A stretch of 14,143 nt of DNA from DATMBL01 sp050735975 (GTDB lineage Bacteria > Desulfobacterota > Binatia > UBA9968). The stretch is taken from contig JBOHVS010000032.1 in NCBI GenBank assembly GCA_050735975.1, forward strand, positions 1 through 14,143, in the 5' to 3' direction. Made by a program: the position numbers and the translations under genes. The notes below the pieces were generated by a model. That model was not told the origin of the DNA. It worked only from the letters and a program-made list of their open reading frames with translations, and searched no databases. Positions 1 through 6,365 of this stretch are shown one piece after another (the stretch's first letter is position 1; the number at the start of each line of letters is the position of its first letter).

Positions 1-76
1 TGGAGCGGGAAACGGGACTCGAACCCGCGACCCCGAGCTTGGAAGGCTCGCGCTCTACCAACTGAGCTATTCCCGC
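1..76 (-). tRNA. tRNA-Gly (anticodon TCC), CCA encoded
   Basis: The minus strand folds as a cloverleaf: acceptor GCGGGAA, D-arm with GCTCAGTTGGTAGAGC, anticodon loop CTTCCAA giving TCC, and T-loop GGTTCGAGTCC. The 3' CCA is encoded and its complement is the very first three bases of the window. It lies 5 nt after tRNA-Tyr in the same direction, so the two are almost certainly cut from one precursor. With Thr and Tyr before it, it matches the tRNA group that commonly precedes tuf, which would be off the left edge. Confidence 0.97.
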
Positions 77-81
77 AAAAA

Positions 82-166
<85 letters not shown>

Positions 167-338
167 TTTTTCCCAAACCTCACAGTCGGTTTAGCCGAAT
201 CGTAAACCCCGTGTCACGGACTTACCTTGGGCACCGGGGCGTTCATCTGGGCGAAAAATTCAGAACGTTCATCCCCGCACTCGCCTGCCGTCGTTCTGTG
301 ACACGAGGTAAACGTCCGACCACTCGTGCCCTTCGGCT
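167..338. other. 172-bp spacer between tRNA-Thr and tRNA-Tyr
   Basis: No gene is visible; an open frame crosses it but runs into both tRNAs and has no coding features. It contains a distant imperfect inverted pair (CGGAC-TTACCT at 217-227 against AGGTAA-A-CGTCCG at 307-318), a direct repeat GTTCATC (241-247 and 268-274), and an element at 266-293 that reappears with few changes in the leader upstream of tRNA-Val (6202-6226). I cannot assign a function. Confidence 0.5.
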
Positions 339-413
339 TGGAGCTGGCGATAGGACTTGAACCTACAACCTGCTGATTACAAATCAGCTGCTCTGCCGTT
401 GAGCTACGCCAGC
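339..413 (-). tRNA. tRNA-Thr (anticodon TGT), CCA encoded
   Basis: 75 nt cloverleaf on the minus strand: acceptor GCTGGCG pairs with CGCCAGC, the anticodon stem GCTGA/TCAGC encloses loop TTTGTAA reading TGT, and the T-loop is GGTTCAAGTCC. The CCA is encoded. It is the first tRNA of the Thr-Tyr-Gly group downstream of rlmB. Confidence 0.97.
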
Positions 414-436
414 TTCGCCTGCAAAACTCAACACGT

Positions 437-472
437 GCTAAAAGGAGGGCCCTGGCTCGCCCTTTTTCTAGC
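437..472 (-). other. Leader hairpin 24 nt before tRNA-Thr
   Basis: Two 14-nt arms (437-450 and 459-472) enclose an 8-nt loop. They pair at 12 of 14 positions: 11 Watson-Crick, one G-U and two A-C mismatches. In the transcript the inner stem is AGGGC/GCCCT. No U-run follows on the minus strand, so it does not look like a standard intrinsic terminator. A processing stem or an attenuator in the tRNA leader is more likely, but that is inference. Confidence 0.5.
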
Positions 473-579
473 AGCGCGCAACACCGATCAAGGACTAGTT
501 AATAGTTCGTAAGTGTTTACGGATCCTGAGCCTAATGGCAACTGACGGCAAGGGAGTCTTCCCTCTTTGCAAACGGTTA

Positions 580-608
580 TTTAAACCATCTTCGGACTTG
601 TAAGTCAA
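580..608 (-). promoter_or_regulatory. Probable sigma-70 promoter for tRNA-Thr-Tyr-Gly
   Basis: The minus strand has TTGACT (603-608), a 17-bp spacer and TTTAAA (580-585), which match the consensus at 5/6 and 4/6. The start would be near 573, about 160 nt before tRNA-Thr. The -35 overlaps a small palindrome (GACTT-GT-AAGTC, 595-606) and the -10 lies in GGTT-TAAAT-AACC. A leader hairpin AGGGA-AGAC-TCCCT (551-564) follows. It lies downstream of the rlmB stop, so the tRNAs can be made without rlmB read-through. Confidence 0.5.
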
Positions 609-656
609 CAGGCGGGGCGCCCAAATCCCAAATTTAACCACAACGGCACAGAATAT

Positions 657-1430
657 CTAATATCTCTTGGGCCAATCCATGTCAACGTCTCTTGACTGGC
701 GGAAGATTTCATAAAGAAACACCCCGCCGGCGACTGACACATTGAGCGAGCCAAGCTTGCCCCGCATCGGTATCGAGACGCGGTAATCGCACTCCTTCAA
801 GACTAAAGGCCGTATTCCGGACCCTTCACTGCCCAGCACGATAGCCAGCTTCTGCGGAAAGTGCTTATCATAGATCGAATCGGCGGCCTTCGGATCGAGT
901 CCAACTGTCCAAAACTCTTGATTTTTTAGATCAGACAGCGCCCGCCGGAGATTCGTAACGCGGCAAACCTTCAGGTGATGAATGGCTCCGGCGGACGCCT
1001 TCGCAACGGCCGGCGATACGGCCGCCGAACGATCTTTAGGGAGGACAATGTAGCGCACACCCACGGCTTCAGACGTTCTAAGGAGCGCTCCAAGGTTACC
1101 CGGGTCGGTCAATCCGTCGAGGACCAAAATCAATTCGGGACCCGGCGAGGAAGAGATATCGTTGAGCAACTGTGAAAAAGGCAGGTATGAATAGAACTGA
1201 ACTCGCGCCAAAACGCCTTGGTGATTTTGCCCTTGCGCCAAGCGATCGAGGGTCCGGACGGGTGAGTACGTGACCGCGATGCCGCCGTGTCGCGCTCGAG
1301 CTTCGATCTCGCGCAGGACCGGCCTGAGCGGTTTGTCGATCAGGACGATCTCGGCGATGTCATTTGCCGCCGACTTGAGTTTTTCTAGAACAGCATTGAC
1401 GCCGAAGAAAAAATCGTTTTCTTTGATCAT
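657..1430 (-). CDS. rlmB: 23S rRNA (guanosine-2'-O-)-methyltransferase RlmB (SPOUT/TrmH family)
   Basis: From the ATG at 1430 the protein has 257 residues. In this family the enzyme uses S-adenosylmethionine to methylate a ribose 2'-OH in 23S rRNA (G2251 in E. coli). An N-terminal substrate-binding region opens with FFFGVNAVLEKL. The three SPOUT/TrmH motifs follow: NLGALLRTSE near residues 112-121, VLGSEGSG near 198-205, and IPMRGKLGSLNVSVA near 220-234, which form the knotted cofactor site. I chose the start by homology, since E. coli RlmB begins only a few residues before the equivalent IYGIHAV. In-frame ATG (1460) and TTG (1475) starts exist upstream and none of the three has a good ribosome-binding site. 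It is divergent from lptF and upstream of the tRNA-Thr-Tyr-Gly group, a usual place for rlmB. TrmH-type tRNA methylases are the alternative, but the length and N-terminal domain favour RlmB. Confidence 0.92.
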   Translation of the reverse strand: MIKENDFFFGVNAVLEKLKSAANDIAEIVLIDKPLRPVLREIEARARHGGIAVTYSPVRTLDRLAQGQNHQGVLARVQFYSYLPFSQLLNDISSSPGPELILVLDGLTDPGNLGALLRTSEAVGVRYIVLPKDRSAAVSPAVAKASAGAIHHLKVCRVTNLRRALSDLKNQEFWTVGLDPKAADSIYDKHFPQKLAIVLGSEGSGIRPLVLKECDYRVSIPMRGKLGSLNVSVAGGVFLYEIFRQSRDVDMDWPKRY

Positions 1431-1458
1431 GGGGAGTTCAAGGTCCCGGCACAGTGGC

Positions 1459-1468
1459 ATTTTACAAT
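1459..1468. promoter_or_regulatory. Overlapping divergent -10-like elements, rlmB and lptF
   Basis: On the plus strand TACAAT (1463-1468) would start lptF transcription near 1475, with GGAG (1490-1493) as ribosome-binding site before the GTG at 1499. On the minus strand TAAAAT (1459-1464) would start rlmB near 1452, upstream of the ATG at 1430. Neither has a convincing -35 box, so this is weak evidence based mainly on position. Confidence 0.3.
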
Positions 1469-1498
1469 AAAACAACCAACAGCTAACATGGAGTTATT

Positions 1499-2692
1499 GT
1501 GCAACGAAAGGCTCTGAATCGCTACCTTGTCTCTGAACTCCTTCCACCGTTTGTTTTCGGACTTTTGACGTTTACCTTCGTCCTTCTCATCGCCCGCATC
1601 TTGAAACTCATCGAACTTGTCGTGACCCGTGGCGTTCCGCTAACGCAGATCGGCATGCTTTTCGCCTTCATTCTCCCGACGTTTCTGGAGCTCACCGTTC
1701 CTATGGCGTTTCTTTTAGCTATTCTGCTGGCGCTCGGTCGTTTATCGAGCGACCAGGAACTCCTTGCGCTGAAAGCTTCGGGCGTCAGTCCAATGCAGAT
1801 CCTTTGGCCTCTCGGGGTCGTTGCGCTGATAATTGCGGCCGTCACCTTGCTTTTAACTACAATTGCTCGCCCGGCCGCTAACTTTGCCATGAAAAAGGAG
1901 CTTTATAGCATCGCCAAAAGCCGTATCGGCACCGCGCTAAAAGAAAAAGTTTTCAACGACGATTTCCCTCAAATGCTCATCTATGTCGAGGAAGTCATTC
2001 CGCCTGGAGACACCGCTCAGGGTATACTGATCGTCGATAAACGGGATCGTCTAAAGGAGGACGTTATCGTTGGAAAAGTTGCGCTGATCAGCACCGACGA
2101 GCAGACCAATACGCTTGGACTCAAAATCTTCGACGGCTCGATCTACGAGAAGAAAACGGGTCGATCGGGTTTCAGCCAAACTCGTTTTAACATTTATGAT
2201 TTTAAGCTCGATTTGGACGAACTCGTCGGTCCGGTAAGAAAGCGAGGCATAGGACCGAAAGAGATGCCGTTAGTAGATTTAGTCCAAGCTATTCAAAACA
2301 AAAGGAAAAAAGGAGCAAGCGCGATACCGGAACGAATGGAGCTGCACCAGCGCATCGCGTTCGCCTTCGCGCCGCTCGTGTTTTGCTTGCTCGGCGTTGC
2401 TCTAACGCTATTGCCGCGAAATTCCCGCACGCACCGCTCTTGGGGCTTCACCCTTTGCCTTTTTTGGTTCCTCATCTACTACGTTTTGCTGTCGTTGGGA
2501 AAAGCTGCCGGTGACAAAGGTCTGTTGCACCCGGCGCTGGCATTGTGGTTGCCCAATATCGTCGTGGCCGGCATCGCTCTGCATCTGTTCAGCAAGGCTC
2601 TGCGGGAATCCCCGTTGCTGTTGCCGGCGAAGATGGAAGCAGTCCTTCTCAAAGTGGGGCAGCGATTTGCCTCGGCAAGCAAAACAGGTTAG
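1499..2692 (+). CDS. lptF: LPS export ABC transporter permease LptF
   Basis: 397 residues of the YjgP/YjgQ permease family. With LptG and the ATPase LptB it forms the inner-membrane complex that extracts lipopolysaccharide and passes it to the periplasmic Lpt bridge. Three membrane segments lie near residues 15-40, 52-80 and 100-122, followed by a periplasmic beta-rich domain (about 130-275) and three C-terminal membrane segments. ELLALKASG (87-95), with E87, is the cytoplasmic coupling-helix motif that contacts LptB. The GTG start has GGAG five bases upstream. The stop is followed by the lptG ribosome-binding site and start. LptF and LptG are paralogues; I call the first gene lptF from the usual order and its N-terminal KALNRYLVSELLPPF pattern. 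No lptB is in the window. Confidence 0.93.
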   Translation: MQRKALNRYLVSELLPPFVFGLLTFTFVLLIARILKLIELVVTRGVPLTQIGMLFAFILPTFLELTVPMAFLLAILLALGRLSSDQELLALKASGVSPMQILWPLGVVALIIAAVTLLLTTIARPAANFAMKKELYSIAKSRIGTALKEKVFNDDFPQMLIYVEEVIPPGDTAQGILIVDKRDRLKEDVIVGKVALISTDEQTNTLGLKIFDGSIYEKKTGRSGFSQTRFNIYDFKLDLDELVGPVRKRGIGPKEMPLVDLVQAIQNKRKKGASAIPERMELHQRIAFAFAPLVFCLLGVALTLLPRNSRTHRSWGFTLCLFWFLIYYVLLSLGKAAGDKGLLHPALALWLPNIVVAGIALHLFSKALRESPLLLPAKMEAVLLKVGQRFASASKTG

Positions 2693-2702
2693 GAGCGTCG
2701 AT

Positions 2703-3809
2703 ATGCGAGCAGCCGGATCGAAATTTCTTCCCCTTGGCGGCATATTGGACCGCTACTTGGCCACGGCCTTTTTGCGCATCTTTTTCGTGAGTCTTCTTTG
2801 GGTTACGGCGCTTTTCGCGGTTGTTGAATTCTTTGATCGCGTGGGGGCGTTTCTAGAAACCGGCGCCCCGGTCGGGACCGCACTGCGTTATTTTTTGTTC
2901 AAAATTCCCCTGTCGATTTCCCGTGTCATCGGCTTCGCCACATTGTTTTCCACGCTGTTTTGCTTGGGGATGCTGGCGAGAACGCAAGAGATTACGGCGA
3001 TGCGCTCGAGCGGGCTGACTGTTCAAAGGATATCGCTGCCCTTGTTGATTCTTTCCCTGGTGATCTGTCTTCTGACTTTCATTTGGAACGAAGGCGTGGT
3101 GCCCATATTCACGCAGCGCGCGCAGACGATTTACAAAACGGAAGTCAAGAACAGGAAGCCCCAAAGTCTCTTCGGCACCCAGGACATCTGGATGCGGGGA
3201 GAAGGGAACTTCATCAACGTCGATCATTACGACACCAGGGATAGCACGCTTAAGGGTATATCGATTTTCGTGCTCAACCGCGATTTTACTTTGAAAAGCC
3301 TGATCGAAATTCCGGGTGCGGAGTGGAGTGAAGGACGATGGAAAGCTAGCGCAGGCACGGAATGGAGTTTTCTGCCCGACGGGACATTAGCGAAACAAAC
3401 AGTCTCCGCGTCGCCGCCGATCTCTGAGACGCCCGACGACTTGAAGCTGCTGGCCAGGGATCCCGAAGAGGTTACGTTTTTTGATCTCCAAAAGCAGATC
3501 GCTGACATGAAGGGCAAAGGGATTGACGCGACCGCATACGAAGTGGATCTGCAGGTGAAATTGGCCTTGCCCTTCATCTCGCCTCTGATGGTTCTACTAG
3601 CTATCCCGTTTGCGTTGAAACGACGCGTGAGCAGCGGGCTGGCGCTTAGCTTCGGAGTCGCCATGCTGATTGGTTTCGGTTACTGGGTGCTGTCGGCGTT
3701 CTGCTTCTCGCTGGGCCATAGCGGCGCTCTCTCGCCGGCAGTGGCGGCTTGGATCCCCAACGCCATCTTTGGGCTGATCGGACTATTCTTTTTTACAGCG
3801 GAAGTATAA
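2703..3809 (+). CDS. lptG: LPS export ABC transporter permease LptG
   Basis: 368 residues from the ATG at 2703, which has AGGAG at 2691-2695 at good spacing. The open frame continues upstream into lptF, but an earlier start would overlap lptF without a ribosome-binding site. It is the second permease half of the LptB2FG exporter, with membrane segments near 24-44, 63-90 and 108-128, a periplasmic domain with the tryptophan-rich stretch EWSEGRWKAS, and three C-terminal membrane segments. The coupling-helix motif EITAMRSSG (96-104) carries the conserved glutamate E96. It is separated by 10 bp from lptF, so the two are co-transcribed. It converges on argC with 58 bp between stops and no obvious intrinsic terminator there. 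Confidence 0.93.
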   Translation: MRAAGSKFLPLGGILDRYLATAFLRIFFVSLLWVTALFAVVEFFDRVGAFLETGAPVGTALRYFLFKIPLSISRVIGFATLFSTLFCLGMLARTQEITAMRSSGLTVQRISLPLLILSLVICLLTFIWNEGVVPIFTQRAQTIYKTEVKNRKPQSLFGTQDIWMRGEGNFINVDHYDTRDSTLKGISIFVLNRDFTLKSLIEIPGAEWSEGRWKASAGTEWSFLPDGTLAKQTVSASPPISETPDDLKLLARDPEEVTFFDLQKQIADMKGKGIDATAYEVDLQVKLALPFISPLMVLLAIPFALKRRVSSGLALSFGVAMLIGFGYWVLSAFCFSLGHSGALSPAVAAWIPNAIFGLIGLFFFTAEV

Positions 3810-3867
3810 CGCGGCTCTGACAGATTACTGAAAAATGCTATTTGCTCTCTGCGCTCTACAAGCTAGT

Positions 3868-4935
3868 CTAGGGCACGAGCGCTGCTCCGCGCAAACCCTC
3901 GTCTTCGGGCCAGCCATATATGAGATTCATGTTTTGAACGGCCTGACCGGCGGCTCCCTTGACCAGATTGTCAATTGCCGTGATCACCACCAGGGTCTTC
4001 GTGCGCGCGTCATAGCGAAACCCAATGGCACAGTCGTTAGAGCCGCGAACGTCCTTGGTCTCAGGGAAACGTCCGTAAGGCCGTATCCGGATAAAAAGCT
4101 CATCGCGATAGAAATCTTGATAAAGGTTTGTGAGTTCCATATCCGCCGGAGCCTCTCTGAGATTCACATACATAGTCGAGAGAATACCCCGGTTGAGCGG
4201 GACCAGGTGAGGCGCAAAGAAGACGGTCACAGACCCGGCCGCGATCTCACCGAGCTCTTGTTCGATTTCCGGCGCGTGACGATGAATGCCGACGTTATAG
4301 GCTTTGAAATTCTCATTGACCTCGCAAAAGGAAAGTTCAACCGCAGCGCTCCTTCCCGCGCCGGTGACACCTGACTTGGCGTCGATAATCACATTCCCTT
4401 CAATCAGTTTTCTGGCAAACAGCGGGGCCAAGCCGAGCACGGCCCCAGTCGGATAGCAACCTGGATTAGCGATGAGCCTGGCCTCAGCAATCTCCTTGCG
4501 GTGAATCTCGGTCAACCCGTAGACAGCTTTCGTCAGCAGCTCGGGCGCCTGGTGCTCGCGATACCAGTGGCTGTACACCCGCGGATCGTGGAGCCGAAAA
4601 TCCGCGCTCAAATCAATGACCCGTTCTCCCAACCGGACGAGCTCCGAAACGACCCCCACGGATTTCTCGTGCGGCAGCGCTGTAAAGACGATGTCCGTTT
4701 GCGCGGCGATTTTGTCCGGGTCGATCTCCTCGAGATCCATGTCGCACTTCCCCGCCAGCGCGGGATAAATGTCGCTGACACGCTTGCCGACGTACTGCTG
4801 CGAGGTTACCAGGCCGATCTGAACACGCGGGTGTTGAAAGAGAATACGCAGAAGCTCGATGCCGGCATAGCCGGTTGCGCCGAGAACTCCGACGCGTACT
4901 TTTTCGAGCTGTTTAAGCGGAACGTTCTTAGACAA
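3868..4935 (-). CDS. argC: N-acetyl-gamma-glutamyl-phosphate reductase
   Basis: 355 residues. The enzyme performs the third step of arginine synthesis, NADPH-dependent reduction of N-acetylglutamyl phosphate to the semialdehyde, in the cytoplasm. The N-terminal Rossmann motif GATGYAG (19-25) binds NADPH, the catalytic cysteine is C160 in NPGCYPT, and a histidine-containing GIHRHAPE follows near 216-223. The length is typical. The start is a TTG only 5 bp after the rpsI stop, and no ATG or GTG is in frame nearby. The upstream sequence has only a weak ribosome-binding site, so translation is probably coupled to rpsI. It is the last gene of the rplM-rpsI-argC unit; no other arginine genes are in view. 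Confidence 0.96.
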   Translation of the reverse strand: MSKNVPLKQLEKVRVGVLGATGYAGIELLRILFQHPRVQIGLVTSQQYVGKRVSDIYPALAGKCDMDLEEIDPDKIAAQTDIVFTALPHEKSVGVVSELVRLGERVIDLSADFRLHDPRVYSHWYREHQAPELLTKAVYGLTEIHRKEIAEARLIANPGCYPTGAVLGLAPLFARKLIEGNVIIDAKSGVTGAGRSAAVELSFCEVNENFKAYNVGIHRHAPEIEQELGEIAAGSVTVFFAPHLVPLNRGILSTMYVNLREAPADMELTNLYQDFYRDELFIRIRPYGRFPETKDVRGSNDCAIGFRYDARTKTLVVITAIDNLVKGAAGQAVQNMNLIYGWPEDEGLRGAALVP

Positions 4936-4940
4936 AAATC

Positions 4941-5333
4941 TTAACGCTTCGAGTATTGCGGCCGCTTGCGGGCCTTATGCCGCCCGTACTTCTTTCGCTC
5001 AACGGCACGGGGATCTCGAGTTACAAAGCCAGCTTTCTTGAGCGGCGAGCGCAAATCAGGGTTGGCCTCCATGAGCGCCCGAGTGATTCCATGACGGATC
5101 GCTCCCGCCTGTCCGGAACTTCCGCCACCGCGAACATTGACTTCAATGTCGAAGCTTCCCGCCGTTTGGGTGACGCCGAACGGCTGCATGACGATCATAC
5201 GCGCGGTCTCACGACCGAAGTATTCTTCCAGAGACCGTTGGTTTATGGAGATCGAACCTTTACCCGGCCGCAAATAGACCCGAGCAACCGAAGTCTTTCT
5301 TCGGCCGGTCGCGGCGACAACCTTCTCAGCCAT
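4941..5333 (-). CDS. rpsI: 30S ribosomal protein S9
   Basis: 130 residues, the normal length. S9 sits in the head of the small subunit. Its C-terminal tail, here ending KRPQYSKR, reaches the P-site tRNA anticodon stem-loop. Family motifs seen are GRRKTSVARV near residue 10, RGGGSSGQAGAIRHGI near 68-84, and the basic tail. The ATG directly abuts the rplM stop codon (TAG-ATG). Its ribosome-binding site AAGGAG lies inside the 3' end of rplM, ten bases upstream. It is co-transcribed with rplM. Confidence 0.98.
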   Translation of the reverse strand: MAEKVVAATGRRKTSVARVYLRPGKGSISINQRSLEEYFGRETARMIVMQPFGVTQTAGSFDIEVNVRGGGSSGQAGAIRHGITRALMEANPDLRSPLKKAGFVTRDPRAVERKKYGRHKARKRPQYSKR

Positions 5334-5771
5334 CTAAGTTTCACTCCTTGATTGAATCGCCAGGGGCCTCGGTTTTTGCGCTTCATGCGGATGCTCCGGT
5401 CCCGCGTAGACCTTGAGCTTTGTCGCCAATTTTCGACCCAACCGGCTCTTCGGCAGCATCCCTTTCACGGCAAGCCGAATCAGATCTTCGGGCTTTTCCT
5501 CCAGCATCTTTATCGCGGTTCGGGTACGAATGCCCCCTGGATACTCAGTGTGGCGATAATATTCTTTCCGTTCCAGCTTCTTACCCGTGAGGCGAACTTC
5601 CCGCGCATTGACGACAATGACAAAGTCACCCGTATCCGCGTTGGGCGTGAAGATCGGCTTATTTTTGCCGCGCAACACTCGCGCGATCTCGGTGGCAATG
5701 CGGCCTAAGATTTTTCCCTGCGCATCGACGACATACCATTGTCGCTGAGCCAGGGCTTCTTCGGTTTTCAT
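5334..5771 (-). CDS. rplM: 50S ribosomal protein L13
   Basis: 145 residues. L13 is an early assembly protein of the large subunit. Visible family features are WYVVDAQGKILGRIATEIA near residues 12-30, a GDFVIVVNA stretch near 47-55, YYRHTEYPGG near 71-80, and the basic GMLPKSRLGRKLATKLKVYAG near 104-123. The ATG has AAGGA about ten bases upstream. The start lies only 22 nt after the 3' end of tRNA-Asp, so tRNA and mRNA must come from one transcript, and 3' processing of the tRNA would leave the mRNA a very short leader. Confidence 0.98.
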   Translation of the reverse strand: MKTEEALAQRQWYVVDAQGKILGRIATEIARVLRGKNKPIFTPNADTGDFVIVVNAREVRLTGKKLERKEYYRHTEYPGGIRTRTAIKMLEEKPEDLIRLAVKGMLPKSRLGRKLATKLKVYAGPEHPHEAQKPRPLAIQSRSET

Positions 5772-5793
5772 CGCTGTTTTTCCTTAAAACAAG

Positions 5794-5870
<77 letters not shown>

Positions 5871-5880
5871 GGTAAAAGAA

Positions 5881-5987
5881 ATGCAAAATGAAGATTGCAA
5901 AGTTCAAAATAAGCCCAACTTCTCGAATTTGTCTTCGGTCCCTCATTTTGCATTTTTCAATCTGCACTTGTCATTGATTTTGAACTT
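5881..5987. repeat. Shuffled inverted AT-rich modules between tRNA-Val and tRNA-Asp
   Basis: Two 11-bp words each occur once per strand: ATGCAAAATGA at 5881-5891 and inverted at 5943-5953; AAGTTCAAAAT at 5900-5910 and inverted at 5977-5987, running into the tRNA-Val CCA. A third word, AGATTG followed by an A-rich run, lies between them in each arm. The order within the arms differs, so it is not one simple hairpin. It looks like a low-complexity intergenic repeat of unknown role. Confidence 0.55.
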
Positions 5988-6061
5988 GGTGGGCGGTACA
6001 GGATTTGAACCTGTGACCCCCGGCTTGTAAGGCCGATGCTCTCCCGCTGAGCTAACCGCCC
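5987..6061 (-). tRNA. tRNA-Val (anticodon TAC), CCA encoded
   Basis: 75 nt cloverleaf. The acceptor GGGCGGT pairs with ACCGCCC, the anticodon stem TCGGC/GCCGG encloses loop CTTACAA reading TAC, and the T-loop is GGTTCAAATCC. The CCA is encoded. It is the first RNA of the Val-Asp-rplM-rpsI-argC unit. Confidence 0.97.
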
Positions 6062-6304
6062 CGCCGGCTGAAAATATCAGCCGCAAAGCCCGCGCCGGAG
6101 GTTCGAATCGTGCCAGTTCCCGGTTAGCTCCGCTCGCGGATCAGGGAATGGTCTACTTCGGGCCCTTCTTGAAGTTGAGTTGAGCGACCACCGCTGCGAG
6201 TCGTTCACTGCACGCGCCTGCCGCCGCACCAGACCAACTTCTCAGGCGCGGTCAACAATCTTAGTCCGCCTTGCCATCGCCTTTCATAAGCATTCCGGGC
6301 GATG
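6062..6304 (-). other. Long untranslated leader upstream of tRNA-Val
   Basis: No credible gene lies between lon and tRNA-Val. From the predicted start near 6302 the transcript would carry about 240 nt before the tRNA. It begins with a perfect 7-bp stem (CATCGCC 6275-6281 with GGCGATG 6298-6304). It ends with a small hairpin GGCTGA/TCAGCC (6066-6071, 6077-6082) just before the tRNA acceptor. An element at 6202-6226 resembles one in the tRNA-Thr/Tyr spacer. I recognise no riboswitch, SRP RNA or tmRNA. Confidence 0.5.
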
Positions 6305-6308
6305 CGGT

Positions 6309-6337
6309 TTTATAACAATAGCAATGCCGGGTGTCAA
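6309..6337 (-). promoter_or_regulatory. Near-consensus sigma-70 promoter for tRNA-Val-tRNA-Asp-rplM-rpsI-argC
   Basis: The minus strand has TTGACA (6332-6337, 6/6 match), a 17-bp spacer and TATAAA (6309-6314, 5/6). The predicted start is near 6302. The stretch after the -10 is GC-rich (ACCGCATCGCC), as is common for stable-RNA promoters under stringent control; that regulatory link is inference. It is the strongest promoter in the window. Confidence 0.78.
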
Positions 6338-6350
6338 ACCACCCGGCATT
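6323..6350. terminator. Perfect 10-bp inverted repeat after lon, terminator or operator
   Basis: AATGCCGGGT (6323-6332) and ACCCGGCATT (6341-6350) pair perfectly around an 8-base loop. The hairpin begins 15 bp past the lon stop. The clean T-run (six T, 6349-6354) follows it on the plus strand. On the minus strand, the direction of lon, the downstream sequence is only interrupted T-rich (TTGCTATTGTTAT). It may terminate lon imperfectly, block plus-strand antisense transcription, or be an operator, because the -35 box lies at its centre. Confidence 0.6.
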
Positions 6351-6365
6351 TTTTACTCGCGATAT

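Noticed and set aside
2511..2702. Upstream extension of the lptG frame into lptF
   Set aside because: The translated extension is cysteine- and arginine-rich noise from lptF in another frame, and the ATG at 2703 has a good AGGAG.
3835..4374. Plus-strand open frame opposite argC, just after lptG
   Set aside because: It overlaps the strongly supported argC on the other strand and has no recognisable protein features.
6062..6180. Possible degraded tRNA, with a T-loop-like GGTTCGAATC near 6100
   Set aside because: The flanking bases do not pair as a T-stem and no anticodon arm or acceptor could be drawn.
6180..6365. Possible plus-strand small RNA ending at the hairpin with six T
   Set aside because: No plausible plus-strand promoter was found. 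The only TATAAC-like box is a few bases before the hairpin, and the strong promoter here reads the other way.
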